The position numbers were made by a program, and so were the translations under genes. A stretch of 41,899 nucleotides of DNA, taken from the NCBI RefSeq assembly GCF_014269285.1, contig NZ_JACOAF010000037.1, positions 79,352 through 121,250 of the forward strand, in the 5' to 3' direction. Below are positions 15,438 to 24,146 of the stretch, one piece after another. The stretch comes from Rufibacter sediminis (GTDB lineage Bacteria; Bacteroidota; Bacteroidia; Cytophagales; Hymenobacteraceae). Numbering within the stretch: position 1 is the first letter of the stretch; the number at the start of each line of letters is the position of its first letter. Below the pieces are notes generated by a model. That model saw only the letters and a program-made list of their open reading frames with translations, was not told the origin of the DNA and did not search any database.

Positions 15438-17081
15438 CTACTGCGCCCATCTGGGGTCACCCAGGGCAGCTCCCCCTACCCCGGCGGTTCTTAGTTCTGA
15501 ACCTACTGGCAAGGTGAAATCTGTGGTGGTGGCAGTCCAGCCCAAATCAATGGTTTTATTGTTGGATCTGGTCACATAATCTGGGAAAGTAAGTGGCGCC
15601 AACGGGCTGCCTCCTTCCAGCTTAAAGTAGTTATTGTAGTTGAAATTCATGGTTGAGCTACTACCGGCCCGAATGGCAGCTCCACCCGCTACCAACTGGC
15701 CTGGTTTAGGAGAGTTCGCGATGATGCTGTTTTGCATGGTAAAATTCACGTTTATGCTGCTCGCATCAAACAGGATGTTCTCTCTGCCGCCTGATCCAAA
15801 ATTGTTCAAAGTCACTTTATCCACGAAGAAGGTGGGCCGGTTAGTTGGCATGAAGGCCGTAGCGTAGCTAATGAAACCTCGGCCTGCTTCATTGAAGGTA
15901 GAGTTGGTCACTTCCAGCTTATTCAGGTCCAGTTTGTCCAGCATAAACGTCTGGTAATTATCCACTCCGTTTTTTGAAACAATGCTGTTGTCAACTTTGA
16001 TGAAATCAATTTTTTGTGCCCCTACGGCACCTCGGTTCCCCCTCATGAAAGCACTTTTGAAGTCATGGACAATAACACTCTCAATAGTGATAGAAGTCAA
16101 CGTTGCCTCTGCCGCATCTATGTTGATGAAGTAGCCGGCATTTGCTTCTCCGGCTGCGTTTCTGCCATCAAACTCAATCCCCATGATACGGACCCCAGCA
16201 CCCGTTCCTTTGAGCGTGATTTCTTTAAACAGCACCTTCACATCTTTGGGGTTACCGGTGGTAGATCTAATGGTGAGCTGCTTACCGGTGATAAGGATAT
16301 TAGCCGCCGATGCATCATAGGTACCTGGGGCTAAGCCTATCACCTGTCCGTTTGTAGCGGCGGTTACAGCGGCTACCACGTCTGCACTGGGTTCCAGTAT
16401 TACATCAAACAAACTAGGCTCCTTGGTGGTGAACGAGCTAACCCCTTTGCTAGTGGCACCGGCAAAGATTTCGGCCGTATAGGCCGTTTGAGCAGTTAAG
16501 CCGGTCAGCTTTATCTGTCTCTCCGTTAAGTTTTCTGCGGTCAGGGCCATCTCGGTGGCAGTGCCTCCGGCGGAAGTTAAAACAATTCTGGTTAAACCGG
16601 GGGTTTCCCGCCATCTCAGAATCACAGACCTGTCGGTCAGCTCAGTTGGCATCACTGTTGCGAAAATTTGTTCTCCTGTGATCCGGAACAAGGGACTTAC
16701 CATCCAGTTTGACGCAGCCGCGTTCTCATAGGCATTCGCCCGGATGCGGGCATAGTAGTCTTGCTTTATGTCCAGTTGTTTATCTGTGAGCACGGCATAC
16801 GCCGTGTCTACCACCACAGAGTGCTCCACGTTCTGAAAGTCCTGGCTTTTGGCAACCTCTACGGTATAAGTCACCCCTTCCCCGTTGGAAAACAGTGACG
16901 GATTCCACTGGAGCACTGCTTGGGTTTCTCCGTTGGTAGTTTTCACATTCACCGGCGTAAAGGCACGCTTCAGATCTGCGTCCATGACTTCGTCATCTTC
17001 CTTACACGCAACGTTGCTCACGGCCAGACAGGCCAGCAGCAACAGTGTTTTAAAAGAATGTATTCTGGCTATTAATTTCAT
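15438..17081 (-). CDS. DUF4957/DUF5123 surface lipoprotein with fibronectin-III-like domains
   Basis: This 547-residue lipoprotein (Cys26) is followed by KEDDE, the acidic signal that directs Bacteroidota lipoproteins to the cell surface. Residues about 40-135 and 140-220 look like two fibronectin-III folds (ETQAVLQWNPS; RSVILRWRETPG). From about 225 a right-handed beta-helix begins (DUF4957-like, VIGLAPGTYDAS), ending in a DUF5123-like part with NFNYNNYFKL. No catalytic pattern is visible. Such proteins are coded beside SusD in pectin loci and are thought to bind the substrate. It lies 24 nt after SusD, so the three form one transcript. An enzymatic role, as in other beta-helix proteins, cannot be excluded. 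Confidence 0.82.
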   Translation of the reverse strand: MKLIARIHSFKTLLLLACLAVSNVACKEDDEVMDADLKRAFTPVNVKTTNGETQAVLQWNPSLFSNGEGVTYTVEVAKSQDFQNVEHSVVVDTAYAVLTDKQLDIKQDYYARIRANAYENAAASNWMVSPLFRITGEQIFATVMPTELTDRSVILRWRETPGLTRIVLTSAGGTATEMALTAENLTERQIKLTGLTAQTAYTAEIFAGATSKGVSSFTTKEPSLFDVILEPSADVVAAVTAATNGQVIGLAPGTYDASAANILITGKQLTIRSTTGNPKDVKVLFKEITLKGTGAGVRIMGIEFDGRNAAGEANAGYFINIDAAEATLTSITIESVIVHDFKSAFMRGNRGAVGAQKIDFIKVDNSIVSKNGVDNYQTFMLDKLDLNKLEVTNSTFNEAGRGFISYATAFMPTNRPTFFVDKVTLNNFGSGGRENILFDASSINVNFTMQNSIIANSPKPGQLVAGGAAIRAGSSSTMNFNYNNYFKLEGGSPLAPLTFPDYVTRSNNKTIDLGWTATTTDFTLPVGSELRTAGVGGAALGDPRWAQ

Positions 17082-17105
17082 GTCTTCAGTAGGTTAGATT
17101 AGGGA

Positions 17106-18905
17106 TTAATAGCCATAGTCCTGGCTTAGATTGGAGTTCACGTCCAACAACGAGGTGTGCAAGGGGAGCAGTTCGCTTTTGTTTTTGGTGAACCCTACCG
17201 CAAAGAGATCGGTCATGGTGGTGGTAATGTTGTTGCTGATCCAAGCCGCGGATACGGTGTTGGTCGGAGCAGTGGCCGGAGCTGCCTCATAAGGTGAGGT
17301 CACGTATACCGGGGTCGTTGAGTTGGCCGCAAAATAAACGGTAGACGGCAAGTTGGCATACTTACCTTGTTTACCTACCAGAGCTTTCAACTCCTCTTTA
17401 GTTTCCCGAATTCTCTGATCTAAGAGATTCCAGCGGATTAAATCATACTTCCGGATGCCTTCTCCACCCAGTTCCCAGGATCTTTCGTTGACAATGGCGC
17501 TGAAAAACTCGGTTTGGCTCAAACCAGCGGGCAAGTCAACTGTAACATCTGAACTGGAAACCGTTTTCCCGAACCCTCTGCGTCTCACCTGATTGATGGC
17601 GTCGTACCCCTCTGCGGTAGGTCCGCCCGCCAATTCATTCTCAGCCTCAGCGAACATGAGCAACACATCTGAGTACCGGATCAGGGGCCAGTTAAGGCCA
17701 AAATACTGGGCGTTGGAGGTAAGGACAGCCGGATTGGTGATCCAGTCCCGTCTGAACTTCCCATCTACCATTTGGTGCAACGGACGGGGCTGGATGATCC
17801 CGGCCGAGCTTACGTTGTAAGGGGCGGCGGTTACATCACGGCGGGTATCTCTGGGGTCAAAGGAATAGAAATAGGTAGGCAAAATAGAGAGTGCTCCGTT
17901 CCCCACGCTTCCGTTAAGTCTTGGCCCGTTGTAGTACCCAAGTTTACTGTCGCCGGTGGCACTGGTTCCGCCGGCCATGGCTACTTCCCAGATAACTTCG
18001 CCATTGGGCTCAATGCGGTGCGCATCTATGGCGTCTTTGAAAACCGATTGGAAACTAGGGTTTAATCTGTGGGCTCCCCGTTTGATGATCACCTCGCACT
18101 CATCACGGGCAATCTGGTAGTACTTCCGGTAGTCGCTTCCCCGCTGCATCTCACCGGTTTTAGGGCCGGTGGGCCGCAGTGAGTAACCACCCCTGAATAA
18201 AGCAATACGGGCACGCAGGGCACGAACTGCCCCCTGGGTGATGCGCTCATCGCTTCCTACCTCCCCTCTCCAGGGCACCAGGTTTGAAGCCTCAGCCAGA
18301 TCGGCGAGAAGAACTTCATAAATCTCGTCCCGGTTTGTTTTGCTTTTGTATAAATCAGTCTCTAAATAGGACGGCTGGGTGTAAAACGGAATATCTCCCC
18401 AGTTTCTGATCAGCTCAAAATAGAACTGCGCCCGTAGCGTAAGTGCCTCCCCGTGCATGCGTCGCAAATCTCTCTTCTCTGTGTCTGTGCCAGTAGCGTA
18501 CAACTGCATCTTAGGAATATAGTAGATAGCCTGGTTGGCCTTTTCAATTCCTGAATACAACTGCGCGTAGGGATTCGCCAATTGGGTATTACTTGGCTGG
18601 ACAGTGTACCGGGCGATATCTCTCCGCTCATTGTCGCCAGGGTTCCCGCTTTGCCCCATCATTTCATCGTTATCCAGCGGATAATACATGCTGAGACGGA
18701 TGCCGTAGCCATTATCGCCGGTAAGCGCGTTATAAATACCCAGAATTTGTTTCTGCACGTTTGGCACATTGCTGAACACGTACTCAGGGCTGAAGGAAGA
18801 AACAGGGTCAACTTCTAAGTAATCTTTACAGGCCGGTAACGTGAGGGAAAGCCCCGCCAGCATGGCAGTACTTAGCGCGTATACTGTTAATTTTCTAAAT
18901 TTCAT
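17106..18905 (-). CDS. SusD/RagB-family surface glycan-binding lipoprotein
   Basis: This 599-residue lipoprotein (Cys26 in LPACKDYLEVD) has the Lys-Asp export signal of surface lipoproteins. The N-terminal half has the tetratricopeptide-like helices of SusD (for example LTLRAQFYFELIRNWGDIPF, about 150-170). The C-terminal half has the SusD_RagB signature RYSDVLLMFAEAENEL and the NERSWELGGEGIRKYDLIRW region near 475-500. SusD proteins cap the SusC channel and capture oligosaccharides; here these are probably oligogalacturonides. It begins 23 nt after the SusC stop. Confidence 0.95.
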   Translation of the reverse strand: MKFRKLTVYALSTAMLAGLSLTLPACKDYLEVDPVSSFSPEYVFSNVPNVQKQILGIYNALTGDNGYGIRLSMYYPLDNDEMMGQSGNPGDNERRDIARYTVQPSNTQLANPYAQLYSGIEKANQAIYYIPKMQLYATGTDTEKRDLRRMHGEALTLRAQFYFELIRNWGDIPFYTQPSYLETDLYKSKTNRDEIYEVLLADLAEASNLVPWRGEVGSDERITQGAVRALRARIALFRGGYSLRPTGPKTGEMQRGSDYRKYYQIARDECEVIIKRGAHRLNPSFQSVFKDAIDAHRIEPNGEVIWEVAMAGGTSATGDSKLGYYNGPRLNGSVGNGALSILPTYFYSFDPRDTRRDVTAAPYNVSSAGIIQPRPLHQMVDGKFRRDWITNPAVLTSNAQYFGLNWPLIRYSDVLLMFAEAENELAGGPTAEGYDAINQVRRRGFGKTVSSSDVTVDLPAGLSQTEFFSAIVNERSWELGGEGIRKYDLIRWNLLDQRIRETKEELKALVGKQGKYANLPSTVYFAANSTTPVYVTSPYEAAPATAPTNTVSAAWISNNITTTMTDLFAVGFTKNKSELLPLHTSLLDVNSNLSQDYGY

Positions 18906-18928
18906 ATCAGTGCTAACTTTCTGATTTA

Positions 18929-21900
18929 TTACAATGTAAGATTCACACCAAGAATGAAGGCCCGGCTTCTTGGATAGGCCGCATAATCTACCCCTGAAGT
19001 AATGGGGGAGCCTCTTCTGGTACTTACCTCTGGGTCATAGCCAGAATAGTTGGTAAATACTGCCAGGTTGTTCACGGTGCCGTACACGCGCAACTTCTGT
19101 ATTTTGGCTCGGGTCAATAGGTTGGCGGGAAGCGTGTACCCCAGTGTAATGTTGTTGATTCTTAGAAAAGACGCATCTTCCACGGCCCAGGAATGCACAT
19201 AGAAAGAGCTGGCGCTGGTCAAGGGTGACCATAGTGTTGCATTGGCGTTTAGGGCCGCCAGTTCTTCTGGAGCCGTTACCACTACTCCCTCAGAGTTTAC
19301 ATTCCGCCAGCGGTCATTCATGATGGTCAACAAGTTAGAATGAATGGAGTAGCCACTGGAGAATTCCAGTTTATTGGCGTTCAGCACATCATTTCCCACC
19401 TGGAAATTGACAAATACACTCAAGTCAAAATTCTTATAGGCAATCTGGTTATTGAAACCACCAAAGAAATCTGGGTTTGCATCGCCAATGAATGTTCTGT
19501 CATTGTCATTCACCACTCCATCATTGTTGATGTCTCTGAACTTAAGCACACCTGGCTGTGGGGCGGTAGCAATTATACTCTGGTTGCTGGGCACTTCTTT
19601 CTTTAAAGTATAAGTGCCCGCGGTGGCGTTGTAATCAAAGTCTTCCACTTTGTAATAACCGTCTGTTACCAAGCCCCAGATAGTACCCACTGGTCTGCCT
19701 ACCTGAACAGCATAGTCTGACGGCGCATTACCGCCCGCCCAACCGGAGGCGAACAGGTCAAAGTCTTGACGCCCATACTTCACCACTTCATTTTTGTTGA
19801 AAGAGATGTTGAAGCTACTGGTCCAGTTGAAGTTGGTTTTCTCTATGGGAGTGCCCGTGATTTGCAACTCCACCCCTCTATTTCTAGTGGAGCCAACATT
19901 TTGGAACTGAGTCCGGAAACCTGTCTCAGACGGCACTGGCACGTTCACAAGCAGATCCTGTGTTTTGTTGCTGTACGCATCAATGGTAAGCTGCAACCGG
20001 TTGTTCAGGAAAGCCGCGTCAAAGCCCAGGTTACGGGAAATAGTTGTTTCCCATTTCAGTGCTGGGTTGGCCAAAGACCGAGGATAATACCCCGTCACCT
20101 GCTGATCTAACAAGCCATAAGGAGCCCCCGTGTCAAAGAGCGGACGGTACCCGAAGTTCATGATCCGGTTATTCCCGGCCTCTCCATAGCTCAGGCGCAG
20201 TTTCAGGTCAGTGATGGCTTCTGGAAGACTGTTTTGGATAAACTCTTCGTTTGACAACCTCCAAGCTAACTGCGCAGACGGGAAGTATCCCCACTTATTG
20301 CCTTCGGCAAACTTGGAAGAACCGTCAGCACGCATGGTAGCGTTGAAGAAATACTTGTCTTTGAAGGAGTACTGCACCCGCGAGAAAAAGGAAAGCAATT
20401 TTGCCGTCTCTTCATTTGACGTCGGGATTTGAGGTGTCCCCAGTGACATACTTCCTAATGCCAATTCCGGGGAGATGCCAGATGGGAAAAGGCGGCTTTC
20501 CTGGAAATTCTCCTTAAAGGTCTCTTCATAGATTTCCTGCCCCAACAGTACCGTAATAGCGTGGTCTTTGCTGAACTTTGTATCAGCTTTGGCATTGGAG
20601 AAAGTCAAGACATTGGAATTGTTGAGTGTGTTTCTCACCCGATGCTGAATACTGGCGATAGGCAAGGAAGAACCGTTCAACCGTGACACGGCGGTAATGG
20701 AGTCATTAAAAACGTCAACTCTCGTGTCCCCTAAGTCAACGCCTAAGGTGCTTTTGAACGTGAAAAACTTATTGAGCTTCAGATTGACGTATCCGTTAAG
20801 GTTTAACACGTCTCCGTTACTATGTCTGTACTCCGCATCCGTTAAAAGAATAGGATTCACCAAGGCCAAGCTGTTGGCGTTCGTCTCCTCGGCGTAATCC
20901 TGATCATAATCCGTCAAGCCTTGCCCGCCAGACAGGAACGGACGGTACTTCACACTGTGGCGCAGTCTGTTCAAGGAAGAAGAACCCGCCACCGCGGTAC
21001 CGGCTCCGTTAACTTCCGTGTGATTATATCGCACGTTAAAGCCAACAGACACTTTCTCGCTTAAGTTATGGTCAAACCGAAAGTTCACCAGCTTCCGGTC
21101 AAAGTCTGACCCCAGCATGATTCCCTCCTCGGTATTGGACGTAAGGCTGAGGTTGAATTTAGTAGCGGCAGTACCTCCCGTCACACTTAAGTTGTGCGTC
21201 TGCATCAAGGCATCTCTCCCAAATACTTCCTCCTGCCAGTCAACGAACGGTACATCTTTGTACAGCTCAATATCTGCGTAGGTCCCATAGGTTTCCAGAA
21301 AACCATCCCGATCTGCCTGCCCGTTCCGGCTTCTCTCATACTGATACCTTACAAAATCATAAGGGTTCATCACATCCAGTTTATTGGCCAATTGACGAAC
21401 ACCCACCAAACCACTGTAATTGACCGTCGTTTTCATTTCACGGCCTCCTTTGGTAGTGATAATAACAACCCCGTTTGCGCCTCTTGATCCGTAGATAGCA
21501 GTAGAAGAAGCATCTTTCAAAACGTCTACAGATTCAATATCCTGCGGAGACAGGACGGAAAGTGCGTTTTCCACTTGAATTCCATCAACTATATACAAAG
21601 GAGAGTTGTCCTGCGTGATAGACCCTCCTCCCCGCACTCTAATCGTAGCCTCTGCATTGGGCGAGCCTTCAGTAGTAGTAATCTGCACGCCAGCCAAACG
21701 CCCGGTGATGGCCTCGGCGGCCGAGTTGATGGGAATATCCGCCAGTTGCTTTGAGCCAACCGAGGAAACAGAACCGGTCAGATCACGCCTATTAACCGTC
21801 TGGTACCCAATCACCACCACTTCATCTAGCGCCTTTTGATCTGAGGCGAGGGTCACGTTAATGGACGTTCTGCCGTTGATGGGCACTTCCTGCGGCTGGA

Positions 21901-22150
21901 AACCAATGTAGGTGAACACCAGCGTGCCCGTTCCACTTGGCACCGAGAGGGAGTAGTTACCGTTCATGTCGGTGGCGTTGGCGGTGGTAGTGCCTTTCAG
22001 GAGTACGGTCACTCCGGGCAGCCCCTCTTTCTTCTCATCTGTTACTTTCCCGGTGACAGTAACGGCCTGAGCAAAGGCACTTACTACCGATGTAAAGAAA
22101 AAGGTGAGCACCCACAGGTACCGACTCTTCTTAAGTAATGCTTGTTGCAT
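18929..22150 (-). CDS. SusC/RagA-family TonB-dependent transporter
   Basis: This 1073-residue outer membrane transporter has a signal peptide of about 28 residues (ending AFAQ). It has a carboxypeptidase-regulatory-like domain (VTGKVTDEKKEGLPGVTVLL, 32-51 region), a plug domain with the SusC hallmark VLKDASSTAIYGSRGANG, then a long beta-barrel ending in FILGVNLTL. There is no N-terminal STN signalling domain, so it does not act through an anti-sigma factor. This agrees with control by the LacI-family repressor. It heads the minus-strand transcript, 70 bp after a LacI-type operator, and imports pectin oligosaccharides together with SusD. Confidence 0.96.
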   Translation of the reverse strand: MQQALLKKSRYLWVLTFFFTSVVSAFAQAVTVTGKVTDEKKEGLPGVTVLLKGTTTANATDMNGNYSLSVPSGTGTLVFTYIGFQPQEVPINGRTSINVTLASDQKALDEVVVIGYQTVNRRDLTGSVSSVGSKQLADIPINSAAEAITGRLAGVQITTTEGSPNAEATIRVRGGGSITQDNSPLYIVDGIQVENALSVLSPQDIESVDVLKDASSTAIYGSRGANGVVIITTKGGREMKTTVNYSGLVGVRQLANKLDVMNPYDFVRYQYERSRNGQADRDGFLETYGTYADIELYKDVPFVDWQEEVFGRDALMQTHNLSVTGGTAATKFNLSLTSNTEEGIMLGSDFDRKLVNFRFDHNLSEKVSVGFNVRYNHTEVNGAGTAVAGSSSLNRLRHSVKYRPFLSGGQGLTDYDQDYAEETNANSLALVNPILLTDAEYRHSNGDVLNLNGYVNLKLNKFFTFKSTLGVDLGDTRVDVFNDSITAVSRLNGSSLPIASIQHRVRNTLNNSNVLTFSNAKADTKFSKDHAITVLLGQEIYEETFKENFQESRLFPSGISPELALGSMSLGTPQIPTSNEETAKLLSFFSRVQYSFKDKYFFNATMRADGSSKFAEGNKWGYFPSAQLAWRLSNEEFIQNSLPEAITDLKLRLSYGEAGNNRIMNFGYRPLFDTGAPYGLLDQQVTGYYPRSLANPALKWETTISRNLGFDAAFLNNRLQLTIDAYSNKTQDLLVNVPVPSETGFRTQFQNVGSTRNRGVELQITGTPIEKTNFNWTSSFNISFNKNEVVKYGRQDFDLFASGWAGGNAPSDYAVQVGRPVGTIWGLVTDGYYKVEDFDYNATAGTYTLKKEVPSNQSIIATAPQPGVLKFRDINNDGVVNDNDRTFIGDANPDFFGGFNNQIAYKNFDLSVFVNFQVGNDVLNANKLEFSSGYSIHSNLLTIMNDRWRNVNSEGVVVTAPEELAALNANATLWSPLTSASSFYVHSWAVEDASFLRINNITLGYTLPANLLTRAKIQKLRVYGTVNNLAVFTNYSGYDPEVSTRRGSPITSGVDYAAYPRSRAFILGVNLTL

Positions 22151-22219
22151 AGGTGTTTTTTAACTTTTGATAAAAAGGATAGGTGTACGAAGCGAAGCGG
22201 CTACCTTGCATTAATCTGC

Positions 22220-22232
22220 GCAACCGATTGCA
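22220..22232. promoter_or_regulatory. LacI-family operator, susC side
   Basis: GCAACCGATTGCA fits the GCAAnCGnTTGC palindrome fully. It is 70 bp before the susC start and 208 bp from the kduI-side site. Confidence 0.8.
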
Positions 22233-22272
22233 TATTTAACATTATTTAAAATCAAACCCAAAAAATACCGCC

Positions 22273-22310
22273 TGTTTTTTGACAGTTTTTTAAATAACAC
22301 CCCTAAAACA
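22273..22310. repeat. Degenerate intergenic inverted repeat, copy 13
   Basis: TGTTTTTTGACAGTTTTTT is answered by AAATAACACCCCTAAAACA. This copy lies between two divergent promoters, where no transcript should end, which weakens a pure terminator role. Confidence 0.6.
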
Positions 22311-22411
22311 TCTCCCCATTAGCATATTTTTATTAAGTTGGCATTACACTCATTTACCTAACAAGCAGCAGCAGCAATAATTTTCCGGCAGATCATAGCT
22401 TAACCGATTGA

Positions 22412-22419
22412 TAAATTTG
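22412..22419 (+). promoter_or_regulatory. -7 promoter box of kduI
   Basis: TAAATTTG exactly matches the Bacteroidota -7 consensus TAnnTTTG. The operator starts 9 nt further on, at the expected transcription start. No clear -33 TTG was seen. Confidence 0.6.
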
Positions 22420-22427
22420 TAATTTGC

Positions 22428-22440
22428 GCAAACGATTACA
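22428..22440. promoter_or_regulatory. LacI-family operator, kduI side
   Basis: GCAAACGATTACA differs from the ideal palindrome by one base. It sits on the expected start of kduI transcription and 18 bp before the start codon, so binding should block initiation. Confidence 0.78.
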
Positions 22441-22457
22441 CCTGTTACCCCAAAAGC

Positions 22458-23300
22458 ATGGCTCTTCACCACAGCACCCGGCACGCCATTCACCCGGCGG
22501 ACTTCAAGGGATATGACACCGCCCAACTGCGCGAGCACTTCCTGATCGAAGACCTTTTTCAGAAAGACTCCATCCAGCTGACTTATACATTATTTGATCG
22601 GTTGATCATTGGCGGCGTTCAGCCGGTGACCGGTCCGGTGCGGCTAGACTCCTTCCCTACCCTGCGCTCAGAAAATTTCCTGGACCGACGGGAGATCGGG
22701 ATCATCAACATCTCCGCAGACAGCACCATCACCGTAGACGGAGAGGAAATCGCCCTGAAAAACAAAGAAGCCTTATACATTGGCAAAGGCGTGCGGGAAG
22801 TGCTCTTCCACCCAGCAGCTAACGGGGCAGACACCCGTTTCTACTTCAACTCGGCCCCGGCGCACCACACTTACCCCACCAGAAAGGTGCAACTCAGCGA
22901 GGCTGAGACGGTGGAACTCGGCTCTCTGGAAACCTCCAACGCCCGCACCATCCGGAAGGTGCTCATCAACTCAGTGGTGGAAACCTGCCAGTTGCAGATG
23001 GGCATCACTGAACTTAAAACTGGCAGCGTCTGGAACACCATGCCCGCGCACACCCACGACCGCCGCATGGAAGCGTATTTCTATTTCGAGTTACCGCAGG
23101 ACCAGTCGGTGTGCCACTTCATGGGCGAGCCGCAGGAAACCCGCCACTTGTGGGTGCAGAACCAGCAGGCCATCATCTCGCCGCCCTGGTCTATTCACAG
23201 CGGCGCCGGAACGTCCAACTACACCTTCATCTGGGGCATGGCCGGCGAAAACCTGGATTACAACGACATGGACAAAGTAGCCACTCCTGACCTGAAATAA
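22458..23300 (+). CDS. kduI: 5-dehydro-4-deoxy-D-glucuronate isomerase
   Basis: This 280-residue cytoplasmic enzyme turns 5-keto-4-deoxyuronate, the open form of the unsaturated uronic acid freed by GH105, into 2,5-diketo-3-deoxygluconate. The cupin metal site is intact: His198 and His200 in PAHTHDRRMEAYF, Glu205, and His247 in WSIHSGAG, at the spacing of the E. coli enzyme (offset of two). The length equals the family norm. It heads the kduI-kduD-lacI operon; kduD starts 7 nt later. Confidence 0.97.
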   Translation: MALHHSTRHAIHPADFKGYDTAQLREHFLIEDLFQKDSIQLTYTLFDRLIIGGVQPVTGPVRLDSFPTLRSENFLDRREIGIINISADSTITVDGEEIALKNKEALYIGKGVREVLFHPAANGADTRFYFNSAPAHHTYPTRKVQLSEAETVELGSLETSNARTIRKVLINSVVETCQLQMGITELKTGSVWNTMPAHTHDRRMEAYFYFELPQDQSVCHFMGEPQETRHLWVQNQQAIISPPWSIHSGAGTSNYTFIWGMAGENLDYNDMDKVATPDLK

Positions 23301-23307
23301 GCTGTTT

Positions 23308-24096
23308 ATGACCCATTTATTCGATTTAACCGGTAAAGTAGCTTTGGTGACGGGAGCCACCCACGGACTGGGGATGGCCATGGCCACCGCATTGGGCAAG
23401 GCCGGCGCCACGCTGGTGGTGAACGGCAACACGCCAGAGAAGATGGAACGCGCCCTGGCAGCCTATCGGCAGGAGGTTCTGGACGTAAAAGGCTATCTCT
23501 TTGATGTCACAGATGAAGCCGCCGCGCAAGAGAACATTACCCGCATAGAGCAGGAAGTGGGCCCCATTGCCATTCTGGTGAACAACGCCGGTATGATTCA
23601 ACGGGTACCCGCGCTGGAGATGGAGGTAGCCGATTTCCGGAAAGTGCTGGACGTGGACCTCACCGGTCCGTTTATTATGTCCAAGACAGTGGGCAAGTAC
23701 ATGGTGGAGCGCCAGCAGGGCAAAATCATCAACATCTGCTCCATGATGAGCGAGCTGGGCCGTGACACGGTTTCTGCCTACGCGGCGGCCAAAGGCGGCC
23801 TGAAGATGCTCACCAAGAACCTGGCCACTGAATGGGCCCGCTACAACGTACAAGTGAACGGGATCGGGCCGGGCTACTTTGCCACCGATCAGACGGCCCC
23901 CATCCGGGTAGACGGGCATCCCTTCAACGAGTTCATCCTCCACCGTACCCCGGCGGGGCGTTGGGGCGATCCGGCGGATCTGGCGGGTGCCACCATTTTC
24001 CTGGCCAGCAAAGCCAGCGATTTTGTGAACGGGCAGATTTTATATGTAGATGGTGGTATATTGGCTACCATCGGCAAACCAGGGAACGAGCGGTAA
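23308..24096 (+). CDS. kduD: 2-dehydro-3-deoxy-D-gluconate 5-dehydrogenase (SDR)
   Basis: This 262-residue short-chain dehydrogenase reduces 2,5-diketo-3-deoxygluconate to 2-keto-3-deoxygluconate (KDG). It has the nucleotide-binding TGATHGLG (15-22), NNAG (92-95), catalytic Ser145 and the YAAAK pair Tyr158/Lys162. The pairing with kduI fixes the name over generic gluconate 5-dehydrogenase. The product goes to KdgK at 28396. Confidence 0.94.
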   Translation: MTHLFDLTGKVALVTGATHGLGMAMATALGKAGATLVVNGNTPEKMERALAAYRQEVLDVKGYLFDVTDEAAAQENITRIEQEVGPIAILVNNAGMIQRVPALEMEVADFRKVLDVDLTGPFIMSKTVGKYMVERQQGKIINICSMMSELGRDTVSAYAAAKGGLKMLTKNLATEWARYNVQVNGIGPGYFATDQTAPIRVDGHPFNEFILHRTPAGRWGDPADLAGATIFLASKASDFVNGQILYVDGGILATIGKPGNER

Positions 24097-24146
24097 CGCG
24101 CTTGGCGGGAGAGCAGGAAAAGTGTTGCAGAATTTGACCTATTCAG

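Larger units (their letters stand above)
22151..22457. promoter_or_regulatory. Divergent susC-kduI control region
   Basis: The 307-bp gap holds two LacI-type operators (22220 and 22428), a -7 box TAAATTTG at 22412-22419 for kduI, and a copy of the inverted repeat at 22273-22310. A partial third operator match, AACCGATTG, lies at 22402-22410, between the -7 box and the rest of the promoter. The layout suggests simultaneous repression of uptake and catabolic genes. Confidence 0.75.
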
